DNA from: Tillus elongatus
Lineage: Eukaryota; Arthropoda; Insecta; Coleoptera; Cleridae
Assembly: GCA_964006375.1 (NCBI GenBank)
Contig: OZ023266.1
Location: 64,916,946 to 64,980,945, forward strand
Length of the DNA stretch: 64,000 nucleotides
Direction: 5' to 3'
In this document: in pieces, positions 33,849-48,005 of the stretch
How the letters are laid out: the number at the start of each line of letters is the position of its first letter
Numbering within the stretch: the stretch's first letter is position 1
Program-made: the position numbers and the translations under genes
Notes under the pieces: model-generated
What the model saw: the letters and a program-made list of their open reading frames with translations, nothing else
What the model was told of the DNA's origin: nothing
The model's database searches: none

Positions 33849-34342
33849 CTAACTCAATAATTGTTCAATATGACAACCATTCTCTCGCCTTAAAGCTTCT
33901 AGTCTACGTAAAAAATTATAGCTTATACGCTCTTAATTTTACCTATTCCGCAGTGAGGCAGCAGGTGCTTCAATTCTATCCCACAATTGCTCCACGGTAT
34001 TTATATCCCCCTTGTAAACATCCGCCTTGATCTACCCTCATAGTGAAAAGTCGCAAGAATTTAAATCTGGTGGACGTGCTGGCCAAGGAACAGGAAATCT
34101 AACTCATTAATTGTTCAATATGACAACCATTCACTCGCCTTAAAGCTTCTAGTCTACGTAAAAATTATAACTTATACGCTCTAAATTTTCTCTATTTCGC
34201 AGTGAGGCAGCAGCTTCAATTCTATCCCACAATTGCTTTTCGGTATTTATCTCTCCCTTGTAAACATCCGTCTTGATCTGCCCCCATAGTGAAAAGTCGC
34301 AAGGATTTAAATCTGGTGACCGTGCTGGCCAAGGAACAGGAG
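33849..34342. repeat. 250-bp tandem duplication of the transposase 3' end
   Basis: 33849-34098 and 34099-34342 are two direct copies starting CTAACTCAWTAATTGTTCAA and ending GCTGGCCAAGGAACAGG. Each encodes the segment from the third catalytic block (PVPWPARSPDLN-like) to the HIEQL C-terminus. Differences between copies (indels and substitutions) show the duplication is not recent. Confidence 0.9.
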
Positions 34343-34995
34343 CATCGTGACCTCTGCCAATCCATTTATTTGGATATTGCTCACCAAGCTAATCCCTCAC
34401 AATGCGTCCAAAATGGGGTGGTGCACCGTCATGCATGTACCAGATATTACGACGTAATGCGATCGGCAAATCTTCTAATAATTCTGACCTAGTTTCTTGC
34501 AAGAAGTGTAACTACCCTTCCATTGTTACCTAATAGTAACCTTACGGGCCCAATCAAATGACAATCAATTATTCCTATCCACACATTAATTTTGAATTCG
34601 CGTTCGTGCCTTACACGAATTGCGTGAGGATTTTCGTCTGCATAATGGTGCTCATTAGGAAAATTTGTAACAGCTCGCCGCGTGAAACATGCCTCATCTG
34701 TAAAAAGCACCTTTTTGTGAAAGTTTGCATCTAGCTTTCTTTTCTGACGCACAATGCGTGCAAATAAAAGGCGTGCGTCATGGTCACCAAGCAGCAGTTC
34801 TTGGAGAGGTTGTAAATGGTATGGGTGCAGTAGCTGTTGCTTCAGTATACGATTGACTGCTGTTTTTGGAATTCCAATTTGGTGCTCCAACAGCCCCGTA
34901 CTAATGCTGGGATTCTCACTTACGATATTCAATACTTGCTCTTCTTCACGAAGACGGCGGACGTTAGAATTACGGCCAGGATTAGGTCTGTGCAC
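34099..34995 (-). pseudogene. Transposase of element C
   Basis: It opens RPNPGRNSNVRRLREEEQVL; the second HTH is NPSISTGLLEHQIGIPKTAV then NRILKQQLLHPYHLQPLQEL. Catalytic blocks: KKVLFTDEACFTRRAV (first Asp), FKINVWIGIIDCHLIGPVRL, then after a frameshift near 34490 IWYMHDGAPPHFGRIV (second Asp) and WPARSPDLNPCDFSLWGQIK (third Asp). The C-terminus is RRLEALRRVNGCHIEQLMS at about 34099. All three catalytic Asp positions are readable, unlike the other copies. No intron is evident at the NVW-x-G position here. The upstream DUF4817-like first HTH was not found, so the N-terminus may be lost. Frameshifts make it inactive. Confidence 0.82.
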
Positions 34996-35583
34996 CTTAG
35001 CATTCCAGTCTCCCTCAGCCGTCTTTCGATAAACGCAAATGTTCCGCGATTAGGAGTTTGCATACTTGAAAATTTCTCAGTTGCACACTTTTGCTGAAGT
35101 TATGTTGGCATAAACCTAACACTAAAGCATATCTACTTGCTAAGAAAAACTATAAACAAGAGCCATATTCCTAAAAATTACCTTATTAATTTGTCACTTT
35201 GTCAAACACTATTAATGCAACAATAATTTGTAGTGTCAACATACGCATATATTAAACTCATTTCCATAGTAACAGGATTTAATTATTTAAGTATCGTTTA
35301 ATGCAACTATCAGTGGTTAGATTAATACTATTTTGCGCAAAAACTAAGAGAGTAAGCAAAATTTTACAAAAGCAAAAAAAAAGAAAAAAGATCGGTCTTT
35401 AAAAAAATTAACGTGCTATTTCTCTAACAGCCAGAGAAATAAATACTATAAATAGGTTAGGTGTGGGGTAGTTTACACTCTTGCAGGGGTGCAATTGCAC
35501 TAGTTCTCATAACAACTAAACCAGTTGCTCATTACAATATTTCTGTGAAATTTGAATACGATCGGATTACCTGTTTAGGAGAT

Positions 35584-36029
35584 AGGTAAAAAAATAGAAA
35601 AACAAATAATAACTTTGAAGCCCTCTGGCGGCTAAACGGTGCAACTTTGTATAGAAGTGAGTTGATCTTAATCGACCGAATTTTGGCTTAAAAGTCTGTG
35701 GTAGGTCGGTTGCATGATATAATGACTTAGAAGAGATATGATATTGCGCATATGTCCCGCCTCCTCCTAAGACGTCACGCGGTGAGTAACGTTATAGAAG
35801 TCCAACTACACACTTAAAACAAAGTCATTCTCAATCAAAAAGTTTCTATACGTCAGTTTATTGCGGTTCAAGTTACGCCTATATTGTTTTTTTCAGATAA
35901 TATAGATCGCAGCACTAAATTTAATCTTTTTCATTTTTATTACTTCCAACTGTATGTACTTAAATATTAGTAAAAAATCCAGATGGCTTGGAGTGAACTG
36001 TTTATAAAAACCAGCTACTTAAATTTAAC
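35584..36029. other. Non-coding interval
   Basis: Nothing recognised. Confidence 0.4.
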
Positions 36030-36316
36030 ATAAATAAGTTTTTTTTTTAATAAAAATGCTTTGAATATCAAATATGTCTTTATAATGCAAGCAGTCATCA
36101 ATTTGGTTACCGGTATAACCTATAGTAGTAGAAACAATGTGCCATATTTTGTCAAAATAACTTATTGTTTGAAAATGTACAAAAATTTTCCAACAATAAA
36201 CTTTAAACGTTGGTTTCCTAGCCAACAAACCTTAGGTTAATAGCAAATTGAGTTATTGAAATTTGAAGCATTTAATGAAAATTTGTTACCAAAACGCACT
36301 TACTGCGTCTTGATTT
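36030..36316 (-). mobile_element. Modular repeat family N, copy 3
   Basis: Matches the 22490 element: CAATTTGGTTACCGGTATAA, AAACAATGTGCCATATTTTG, TTGTTTGAAAATGTACAAAA, and the right end AACGCACTTACTGCGTC. The left terminal motif is not preserved. Confidence 0.72.
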
Positions 36317-37097
36317 TTTTTCTTACAAACATATTTCGATAAAAAATGCAATAAAATGAGGCACTTCGAAAAAAAAATGTAGGGATCACCAACGACTTAT
36401 GGGCCAGCCGGTGATTGTCAAAATAATTTTATAAGATGCAGCTCAAGACAGCCTGTAATTAACTTATACAATTTTTTCTCGTCTCTTGTATAATAATAAT
36501 TATATTGAGCTTTACCGTAGAAACGCGTCACCCTGTATAATATGTAAGCAGATCAAAACTGAACGTAAACGCGGATATGTATTCCAGGGGGCCTAGTTTC
36601 GCTCATTTGAAGAAATCTTTTTAAAATTCTAAAGTCGCGGTCTCCTCATTGACGAATTTTTTGTACGTATATTAGTTAAAAATTATGGACCGTTAAACCA
36701 TAAACTTAACTAAAACTACCGCCAACGCATCAAATAGAAAATTTTTAATAAAAATTCACTAATAACTAACCTATTGCATATCAGCTCCTTTTGTAAAACT
36801 TCTTTTATGTGTTGATAAAACATAACAAACACTGCTTAGTCCACCCACTAACATTAACAAAGGAATAATTTGCACTTGTATATAAACATTTCCTAAATAA
36901 CACTAATAATTTGTTGACTCAAACAGATAAACATAATATAAAGAATCTCATACCAAACGATTACGATAACGTCAGTTACAGCGTCTAACAGACCTGCGCA
37001 ATAATATCAAATGATCCGTCGCCTAGCAACGACATACTAGGTCTCATATAAGCCAAGTTTGCGTTTGACAATGAAGAGCGGCCATATTAAAAATAAA
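36317..37097. other. Non-coding interval
   Basis: Shares a diverged stretch with 22880-22990 at its left. No genes. Confidence 0.4.
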
Positions 37098-37616
<519 letters not shown>

Positions 37617-37796
37617 CGTGATTTGTTAAAAGGTTGTGATGAAACGTCAAACCCCACTGCACGACAGCATATTATTGTTGCATTGGACTCACCACTTGAC
37701 AGCAAGCGTGTGACAGGTCTAAAAATAGGTAGTCTGAATATAATATCTCTCGTTATTTGTATCATGGGTCGGTTGTACATTGAATTCTGGGACACG

Positions 37797-37922
<126 letters not shown>

Positions 37923-38687
37923 TGATCTACAAACAGAATTGAGATGAAAACCTATTTAAATCAAAGTCTATAGTGTATAAAATTAACATTAGTTTTGTTA
38001 AAGAGAGAGACTTGAATTACTAATTATAGTTAACCCAAACTTCAGATACTGCACTGAAGCAGCAGAGACAACAGAATATTTGTTATGCGATTTCATGGAT
38101 CGGTTCTGAAAAAGGCTCAAATACTTTGGAGGGGTGACCTTCCCTCCCCAGAAAATAAGTGAAATAGCTTCCAAAAAGTCTAAACTTTTTGGACAACTAC
38201 TAGAAAAAAAATATCATGCACAAAACAGAAGGTTTATAGATTAGACAGGTTGTCTGGTAACTCCGAGAGTGGTGTGACGCGAGAGGAGGGTAATACGTCA
38301 TGTGAAGTCTAAATGCCAAAAGTTTAAGTTTGGCTTTGGTGCTTGGATTAATACTTATTAGGAATTTAGGTAACTTTTAATGTGTTTGCTAAAAGTTTTT
38401 CGAATACGATTAGGTAGAGACATATTTTAATGTTTATTTTGTACGAAATAGCAGTTAAATCGAAACTATTATCTTAAAGACTGTATTTTATATGTTAAGG
38501 TGTTTTGTTGTAAGGTTGTAAACATAAGTGTACAGTGAATCAACCTTAGGACGAAGTGGGCGTTATTTAATCAAAAATTAAATCGGTAATTCATCATAAA
38601 GGTAGAAATGTGTTTAATTTCAAAAAATAAATTATACATACTTAAAAAAAGAAGCCAGTAGATAAATTAACCTAATTATCTTTTTAG

Positions 38688-38945
38688 ATTCCCAGTGGAA
38701 CAATTTGTAACACATCAACGGGCAAAAATGCTAAAACGTTAAAGGAAAGTGGAGAGACACTTTCCTTCTTTTATTTTCCTAAATGGCCTAAGATTCAAAA
38801 AGAATGGGTAAGAAAATGTTATCGCAAAGGTATGTGGCATGTTGCAAATAAGAGAATTTGCAGTAAGCATTTTATACCTAAGGATTTTGAAGACGCGTTG
38901 CGAGCTAGGAAAATGAATACACAACCGACGCATCTAAAAAATCAG
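38688..38945 (+). pseudogene. THAP-domain exon
   Basis: A pyrimidine-rich CTTTTTAG precedes it. The frame reads SGETLSFFYFPKWPKIQKEW, VRKCYRKGMWHVANKRICSK, HFIPKDFEDALRARKMNT. It contains the FP, W and C-x2-H-F landmarks of the THAP zinc-dependent DNA-binding domain (C2CH), but the usual first Cys pair is represented by only one Cys (TICNTS). It ends at a CAG/GTACAA donor. The next exon supplies the AVPSL motif expected right after the zinc finger, but joining the two puts the frame out by one base. The copy is therefore broken, or the junction is not the one I infer. Confidence 0.62.
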
Positions 38946-39070
38946 GTACAAAGTTTTGATTATTTATGTATTTTGTGTAAGTATATGTAGTACCTACGTA
39001 TTATTTGAAGTTTGCCTAAGACCTACGAGGGTACCTATTATACCTACTTGTAATAAATATATATTTTCAG

Positions 39071-39360
39071 CTGTCCCTTCGTTATGTCTGTTCAACGGGC
39101 GAGAAAAACATAATGAGAGTGGAAGGTCCAAGAGAATGATGCATAAAAATAGGAAAGCTATTGTGGAAAGTTTAATTAGCAGGAATGAAGAACCATCATT
39201 GAACATCACAGAACCAGCTAATGGAATTAAGCGTCAAGAGGAAACTTTTAGCATAGACTTGCCAGAAAGACCACCCCTTAGTAAAGAAACAGAGTATGAT
39301 ATCTTAAAAAGAAAATATGAAGAATTGCAAATTGAAAACCTGTGTTTCATAAAAAAATAG
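39071..39360 (+). pseudogene. Second exon of the THAP protein (coiled coil)
   Basis: Follows TATATTTTCAG. It reads AVPSLCLFNGREKHNESG, then a basic stretch RSKRMMHKNRKAIVESLIS, then PPLSKETEYDILKRKYEELQ and IENLCFIKK with a stop. AVPSL is the conserved tail of THAP domains, and the end has a leucine-zipper-like spacing typical of the oligomerisation segment in THAP9/P-transposases. The stop comes before any catalytic region. Downstream sequence shows only weak echoes. Confidence 0.6.
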
Positions 39361-39529
39361 ATCACTATGAAAATCACCTAAATTTACTGCAGCAACACTT
39401 TTCTGATCTAGAATAAGGGCTAAAAGAAGCTGGCATTAATTTTCGAGATAGAGTGAAACAGCCTTTAAAGATCTTTTAACTTCTAATCAAATAGAAATTA
39501 TATAATAGCACGATATAGTATTTTAATAT

Positions 39530-40110
39530 CAAATATAAGATGTATACTTTCTTTGCTTACAAAGTGATTGCAAAAATTATAAAGCTACGATTTTATATGT
39601 GTACAAATAGATACCTACCTAAATATTATATACTAAAATTATTTACCTATTGTGCTAACCTTGTGTACTATTTAACTATGAGTTTTTTGCTTAGAAATTG
39701 ATTGTAAAAATTATAAACCTACGACTTTGTATGTGTACAAGTAAGTACCTACCTAACTATTATGTGCTAAAATTATTTACTTATTATATATAGTAGCCCA
39801 ATGTATTATTATTTTACAATCCGTAACAAGATGTATGGTTTTTTGCTTTGCAATTGATTATAAAAATGATAAACCCATTATTTTGTATGTATACAAATAA
39901 ATGCCTCCTTCAATATTATATACAATAATTATTAATTTATTGTGTCGACTCAGTGTATTAGTTTACAACTAGTAGGTAGGAGTTTTGTGGCTACAAATTG
40001 ATTGCAAAAATTATAAACCTACTATTGTGTATGTGTACAAGTACATACCTACCTAAATATTATAAACTTAAAAAATTTACTTATTGTGAAAGTTGCATGT
40101 TATTAAATGA
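39530..40110. repeat. Tandem repeat, about 3.7 units of 134-156 bp
   Basis: Units begin at about 39553, 39687, 39843 and 39987 with a TTGCTTACAAATTGATTGCA-like start, then AAAATTATAAACCTACG, TATGTGTACAAGTA, ACCTACCTAAATATTAT. Inside the P-like element. Confidence 0.85.
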
Positions 40111-40558
40111 AGCTCATCAAGTAAAATAGCAAAACAATTAAGAAAAAGAAATCAAAAACCTAGATTGCAGTTGAGAAGAAGAAAACTATGTCCAATTTGA
40201 GGCCTTATGAATTTATAATTTCATAAATATATAATTTTTAATCCTTGTCAAGATAAACCAATTAACTGAATCCATTTACTTTGAAATCGAATAATATCCT
40301 AAAACTTCAATACTTTCTGTTACTATGTGAACAAAATTTTAATTTCAACTTATTATTAAATGTTTAATTTTGTTACAAGTTGAAAAAGAACATAACTTTG
40401 TAAAGACGGACATATAAATGCCGGCTGGTTTCTATATTCAATGCACCATTAATACACTAGATTTAAATTCGGACTTCATGTGACGTATGCCCGCGCCACT
40501 TGCTGATTGGTCTAAAGTTACCAGACAACCTATCTAATCCATAAACCTTGCACAAAAC

Positions 40559-41279
40559 ACCCATTTGCCTTTTATTATTGTTATTATTATAAATACAGTA
40601 CAGTAGAGAATCGATTTATAGAAACTTGAACTAATGGGGTATTAGTTAGTTTGCCTGTAATTTACGAATATAAGAAAGTCGAGAGATATTCCACGTCAAG
40701 GAAAACATAGTAAAGATGAATAAAATCTTGTAATCTGACAGTCTTGATGTGAAATAGAATGGTAATTTTTTATTTGGTTCTCTGTAAACATCAAGAGATA
40801 TTCAGCTTTCCTTAAATAATAAATTAAAATTTAATAAGATAAAAGTCAGATGCTCCAGTATAATATTGCATGTTGTGCATTCCACCAAACCATAAAACAA
40901 TAAAATGCAGCTACTTTAAATTCTTCCTCTTCTCGTTCTGAAATATTGAAAACTACAAGAGAGATAAATTTCACAAACATCACATTCCAAGAAAAGTTAT
41001 AACCTAAGTTGTTTGGAGATCATTCTTTACCTGTAAAATTTAAGCAAATATGATCCTGTGAAGCTGAAACTTTATCTTATAACAACTTCTCGACTTTCCA
41101 GTCATTCCATAAATCTGAAAGCTGCGACAACAGAGTTTACAGCGACTTTAGTTTTATTTTATTCCCATATTTCACGTCAACAACTTGTAACTGCATTTTT
41201 AGAAATTCAAGTCGTTCGTTTTAGCGTATTTTCTAGTAGTTTCACTACAGTTGATAACTTGGAACATGTTCTTGCAGAA
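40559..41279. other. Non-coding interval
   Basis: ACAGTACAGTAGAGAATCGA at 40600 resembles a pogo/Tigger-type terminus. No partner end or transposase was seen, so I do not call an element. Confidence 0.4.
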
Positions 41280-42498
41280 TACACGGTGTCCCAAACTGGA
41301 TGGGAATGTATTCCTCTCTCCGTTATTATTAGATATAGGGAGGCGGTTAGGTTAGCAATGTTTTGTAGAATTTCATGCTCGTTCCAAATATGACTTGTAT
41401 TTTGTCCTGTCTCTTTTTGTTTTCGAGTTATTTTGAAAAAAAAAATTAGTCGATTTGTTTTTCCTTCAATATCTAAGGAGGCGTTGATCTTATATGTCTA
41501 ACACTTGCACATTTTCAGAACACTTTTTACAGAATAATTTTTCTGTGCTATTCTCAACTTTGGATTGTCATTTATTTTTGAGCTACAGGTATCAACGTTT
41601 GTTTTTATTATGACAGCCATATTGGATTTTTTACTCATGTGATAGCTTGTGAAAAGGGCTTTACAATGATGTACAACATGCTTGAGAAATCTTGTAATTG
41701 CACTGACAATTTTCAGAAAAATCGTTTTGAGGATAGTGGGCTATAAAATCCAATACCAGAAAACAAATGACAAAAAAACGTATTCAAAAACAGTAGGCCA
41801 TGGAGTCTAACAATAAACTTCTACTTTTAACATAATTTTCCGTAATGATTCACGATAAAAAATATTGTGATTTAATTTACAATACTTAATTAGTTAATAA
41901 TGCTAGGTAATATTATGTGAAACAGTTTAATAACGAAACCTGACAATAACAAATAGAAACTTAAACTCCACAAAACAACACAATTGGAAACCAACCAACT
42001 CAACAAATAATAAAATAGAAACTTAAAAATACACTAAATAGAAAATTGTTCAATATGGCCACCGTTTTGTTCAATGTACTTTTTACACCTTTTTGAAACA
42101 TGCCTGGAAACTCTGGTGAGGGTGTTTTGGTTAATATGACTTATAGCTTCCGTGATTCTGTTTCGTAATCCATTGACATTTTATGGTGGATCGAATTTAT
42201 ACACATTATTCTTCAGAGTGCCCCAAAAACAAAAATGCATGTGTGTTATATCACGACTTCTAGCACACCAATGAATTGTCCCATTGTGACAAATGACACG
42301 ATTATTAAAATTTTGGTATACAAATTCTTTGATCATCCTAGCATTGTGAGCTGGACAACCGCCATGTTGGTACCAAATCTCGTCTAGATTATCATGAACT
42401 CTTCTAATTGTTGGTAAGATATAATTTCTTAATAGATTAAGATACCTTTCCCCAGTTAAAATTATTTTCAAAAAAGAACGGACCAACAATGAAGTTGC

Positions 42499-42554
42499 CT
42501 GAAAATTTTTAAAATTAACTGTCTAATATACAAATAAAAATAACAGTTTTTTAC
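42499..42554 (-). other. Predicted 56-nt intron in transposase A
   Basis: Minus-strand donor GTAG/GTAAAA and acceptor AATTTTCAG/GCAAC. Removing it joins VINVWCGLV to GNFIVGPF in the frame expected from related transposases, whereas reading through meets a stop. Short introns of 50-70 nt are typical in insects. Confidence 0.72.
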
Positions 42555-42904
42555 CTACTAAGCCACACCAAACATTAATAACAAATATGTCTTGCAATAG
42601 TCTTTCTTCCTTTGGATGGGGATTTTCGTTTACCCAATAATGCCTATTATGGCGATTATACACACCACAATTTGCAAATCTGGATTCATCAGCCCATATT
42701 ACTTTCAAATAAAAATCTTAATCTTGCCGACATTGTCCTTGATACCATCTGCAGAATTGAAATCGCTTAGGGTAATCGCCAACATTTAAGCCATGTACGA
42801 TTGTAGGTTTGTATGGATGGTATTGACTTTGTTTTAATACACGTTTTACCGTACTTTTTGGAATGTTTTTTTTAAATTTATTTACTATCGTACCGTGGGT
42901 GTTG

Positions 42905-44410
42905 ACAAGGATGAAAGAGGCAGCTTGTTCATCCTGGACTTGAAGGTTTGGAGGTTCGGAGGAGAAGGAAAAACATGTGCCGGCAAGGAATTCCACAACT
43001 TGGAAGTCCTCGGGAAGAAATAGCGGGCATAACAAGATGTTCCATGTCTGGTGACCTGGACATTAAAGGGTGCATTCGCTCTGTTCCCCTGGTAGATCTG
43101 TTGGGGACAGCAGGTGGGGGAACTATGGAGGAAAGCTCCTCTGAGAAGTGCCCGTGCAGATATCTATAAAAGAGAGATAGGTCACCAACGGCACGTCGGT
43201 GGGCAAGGGATGGCAGCCTTTGGGTGAGGGTAGGGTCACCGATGAGACGTATAGCTCTCTTTTGAATGGAGTCCAGGATAGCAAGTGTAGAAGTGGCAGC
43301 GGCACCCCAGATGTGGGAGCAGTATTCGAGGTTTGGCCTTATTTGTGAAGTATATAAGGTATAGAGATTAGCTGGTGAAAAGTATTTGCGAGCCCGGAAG
43401 AGGAAATCTAATTTCTTAGCAGCCGCTTCTGCAATAGATGTGACATGTTGGTGCCAATTAAGATTTCGATCCACAGAAATGCCAACAAGCGAAAAGGACT
43501 CATTACTTTGAATAACTTGGTTGTTCATTGTGATGGGTCTAGGGCTGGTGTATCTCTTGTGAGAAAGAAAGCAAGACTTAGTTTTGGTGGGGTTGAATTG
43601 TACAAGATTTCTACTTCCCCAGTCTAATATTTTTTGGAGATCCACGGAGACAGAACCCTCCATGAGTCTGCGATCCTCATCTAATTGGGCTAAAGAGACA
43701 GGCTTAGAATATTGTAAATTTGAATGGAGGGTGCTGTCGTCCGCGTAGCTGTGAACTGGGTTGGATGTGCTAGAGAGGAGGTCATTGATGTGGAGAAGAA
43801 ACAAAGTAGGGGCTAAAGCTGAACCTTGAGGAACTCCTGCATTAATTGGATACAGTTTAGAGGAATGGCCATCCACAACAACAGATATGCTCCTGTTGGA
43901 GAGGAAATTTGCTGTCCAGGTACAAAGTTTTGGTGGTAGGCCATAGGCCGGAAGTTTATTAAGCAACGCTGCGTGCCAGACCTGGTCGAATGCTCTTGAT
44001 ATGTCTAGAGCAACAATCTGGGATTCACCGTGTTGTTCCATAGACTTGTTCCAAGAATGGGTGACAAAGGAAAGGAGGTCGGCAGTCGATCTGCGCTGAC
44101 GGAATCCATACTACCTGTCGTGGATTAGACTGTGTTTTTCAAGAAATTTTAGTAATTCAGTGTTTATATACTTTTCCATCACTTTAGAGACGACTGCAAG
44201 GAGAGAAATAGGCCTGTAGTTGCTAGGAAGCGCTTTGGATCCTTTCTTGGGGATGGGTTGTACTCGAGCAGTTTTCCAGTTACTAGGGAATATGCCTTTA
44301 TTATAAGATATCTGGAACAGACGAGTCAGGACAGGAGCAAGCTCTGGTGCGCATTTTTTGAGAACAATTGCTGTGATCTCGTCAAGGCCAGAGGCTGTTC
44401 TGGTATTAAG
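42905..44410 (-). pseudogene. Truncated LINE reverse transcriptase (Jockey/CR1-like group)
   Basis: Read on the minus strand: TASGLDEITAIVLKKCAPEL at about 44395, RVQPIPKKGSKALPSNYRPI, then QYGF after one stop at about 44114-44112, then an open frame of 370 codons. RT motifs: QIVALDISRAFDQVW (motif A Asp), GVPQGSALAPTLFLLHINDL (motif B), HSYADDSTLH (motif C YADD intact), and the C-terminal LEYCSHIWGAAATSTLAILD, IQKRAIRLIGDP and LSLFYRYLHG, typical of the thumb/C-terminal region of Jockey- and CR1-like elements. The endonuclease and the start of the RT domain are missing by 5' truncation. Only one nonsense codon has accumulated, so it is younger than its host transposon's other damage suggests. 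I could not find a convincing target duplication. Confidence 0.88.
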
Positions 44411-45621
44411 ATTTGTTCACCATAAAACCGAACAGATTGCGGAGGGTTTTCGTTTGAGACCTGTAAGACGACGTTATTTCTTTCTTCATTTCTAGGCGTT
44501 GGTAGTTTCTTTGCGTGGAAGCTACCATCGTTAATTAGATTGGTCACTATCCTGCGAAATATTTTGGTGTTTGGTTGTCGTCTTTCTGGGTAGTTGTTTT
44601 GATATGAATTTGCAGCTGCCTCAGTATTTCGGTTAGAACGAATATAACATTCCAACATGTAAAAATATTGTTGAATAATATGTAAAATAAACAGGAAACA
44701 AACTATTTAGTACAAAATTTTAAGCAACGTGATAAATACACCACAATTTGTTCAGATAATTAAGAATGGAAGTATTCTTAATTGTCGCGATAGTGTTATA
44801 TCCATAGCAACTTTTCTTCTGTTGTTTTTCAGTTGATTTACGTTTAAAAATCAAACAATTTTCAGAAGCGTCTTCGTAAATCATTAAACTACTTTTTATT
44901 GAGTTCTGTTAGTAAATTTAGTTATTTACTAGGTTTATCTATTTAATTAAATTATAACAATTTTTTAGGATAATGTTGTAATGTAAAATATCATTTGTAA
45001 TAATGGGCCGATTCATTGGTGTGCTAAAAGTTCCCTTTTTTTATCGCGAATCATTACAGAAAATTATGTTAAAAGTAGATGTCTATTGTTAGACTCCATG
45101 GTCTACTGCTTTTTGAACACTTTTTTTGTCATTTGCTATCTGGTATTGGATTTCATAGCCTACTATCCTCAAAACGGTTTTTCTCAAAATTGTCAGTCCA
45201 ATTACAAGATTTCTCAAGCATGTTGTACATTATTGGAAAGCTCTTGTTACAGGCTATCACATGAGCGAAAAACCCAATATGGCTCCCATATAAAAGACAA
45301 ACGATGATACATGTAGCTCAAAAACAAATGACAATAAAAAATTGAGAATAGCACAAAAATGTTACTCTGTAGAAAGTGTCCTGATAATGTGCAACCCTTA
45401 GAAATGTCAGATCAACGCCTACTTAGATAATGAAGAAAACGTAAATCGACAAATTTTCTTTTTTCCAAAATAACTCGAAAACGAAAAGAGGCAGGGCAAA
45501 ATGCAAGCCGTATTTGGAACAAGCATGAAATTCTACAAAACATTGCTAATTCAACCATCTCCCTATCTCTAATAATAACGGAGACAGCAATACATTCTCA
45601 TCCAGTTTGGGACACACTGTA

Positions 45622-47599
<1,978 letters not shown>

Positions 47600-47676
<77 letters not shown>
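47600..47676. repeat. (TA)n microsatellite, right of element D
   Basis: Pure TA starting with the TA duplication of element D. Confidence 0.98.
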
Positions 47677-47680
<4 letters not shown>

Positions 47681-47999
47681 ATGACTATCAATCCCACTGA
47701 ATAATACACTAACAGATTTTATTTTTACTTTAAACGATGAACTGAGAAAACGCAACAATGAGCTATTATACTTATAGAAAGTTAGAGTTTTTAGTAAAAT
47801 AAAGTAGCATACCATTTTAATATAAAGCTCATATTACCAATAACGGCTATCGTTTTTGTGCTAAATAGCTGGCGCGACCGGCGGGTAAGGTCCTGTCAGT
47901 CCAGAGTCGCTGTCAAAATTTTTTGTTAGAGTGGAACCAAGGCTATTAGGGTGTTATTTGTTATTTTAAACAATTCAAAACAACCAAATAAATAAAACA
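47677..47999. other. Non-coding interval
   Basis: Contains a relatively GC-rich stretch (GCTGGCGCGACCGGCGGGTA) at about 47870, perhaps a leader of the THAP exon that follows. No repeat partner found. Confidence 0.35.
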
Positions 48000-48005
48000 T
48001 TGCTT

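Larger units (their letters stand above)
33469..35583 (-). mobile_element. Element C: Tc1/mariner-like transposon (2.1 kb)
   Basis: Inverted repeats of about 260 bp: 33469-33732 (ATCTCCTAAACAGGTAATCC, TTCACAGAAATATTG, GGTTTAGTCGTTATGAGAAC) and 35327-35583 in reverse. The outermost bases are ATCTCC; a TA duplication is not evident, so the true ends may differ slightly. The transposase is on the minus strand, and a tandem duplication lies inside the element. Confidence 0.85.
38218..40558 (+). mobile_element. P-element-like transposon with THAP sequence (about 2.3 kb)
   Basis: Flanked by a direct repeat GCACAAAAC (38218-38226 and 40550-40558); P elements make 8-bp duplications. The inverted ends are AAGGTTTATAGATTAGACAG and GTTGTCTGGTAAC on the left, with the reverse of ATCCATAAACCTT and GTTACCAGACAACC on the right. 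Similarity continues around GTCATGTGAAGTC to about 100 bp. Inside is a THAP-domain coding segment and a tandem repeat block. The catalytic part of a P transposase is not visible, so this is probably a non-autonomous or deleted derivative. Confidence 0.72.
42034..44658 (-). pseudogene. Transposase of element A, split by a LINE
   Basis: The N-terminal DUF4817-type HTH (44658-44415) reads MLECYIRSNRNTEAAANSYQ, NNYPERRQPNTKIFRRIVTN, LINDGSFHAKKLPTPRNEER, ending QVSNENPPQS. The LINE interrupts here. After it come KNIPKSTVKRVLKQSQYHPY (about 42870), KVIWADESRFANCGVYNRHN (first Asp), VINVWCGLV, a 56-bp intron, NFIVGPF, EIWYQHGGCPAHNARM (second catalytic Asp replaced by Gly in HGGCP), and ARSRDITHMHFCFWGTLKNN (third Asp kept). 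After an in-frame stop (DPP*) the normal C-terminus NGLRNRITEAISHINQN to GGHIEQFSI follows, with the true stop at 42036-42034. At least two stops and one frameshift: inactive. Confidence 0.85.
41282..45619 (-). mobile_element. Element A: long-TIR Tc1/mariner-like transposon (4.3 kb with insertion)
   Basis: Flanked by TA (41280-41281 and 45620-45621). Ends are CACGGTGTCCCAAACTGG and, reversed, CAGTGTGTCCCAAACTGG. Inverted repeats run about 41282-41860 and 45037-45619, sharing for instance TTCCAAATA...CTTG, TTTGTCATTTG and TAGACTCCATGG in reverse. The transposase is on the minus strand. A 1.5-kb LINE fragment is inserted in it (about 42905-44410), so the element without it would be about 2.8 kb, close to element B. 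Confidence 0.9.

Noticed and set aside
40600..40625. pogo/Tigger-type transposon end
   Set aside because: Only one end resembles such a terminus; no mirrored end or transposase is present before the next element.
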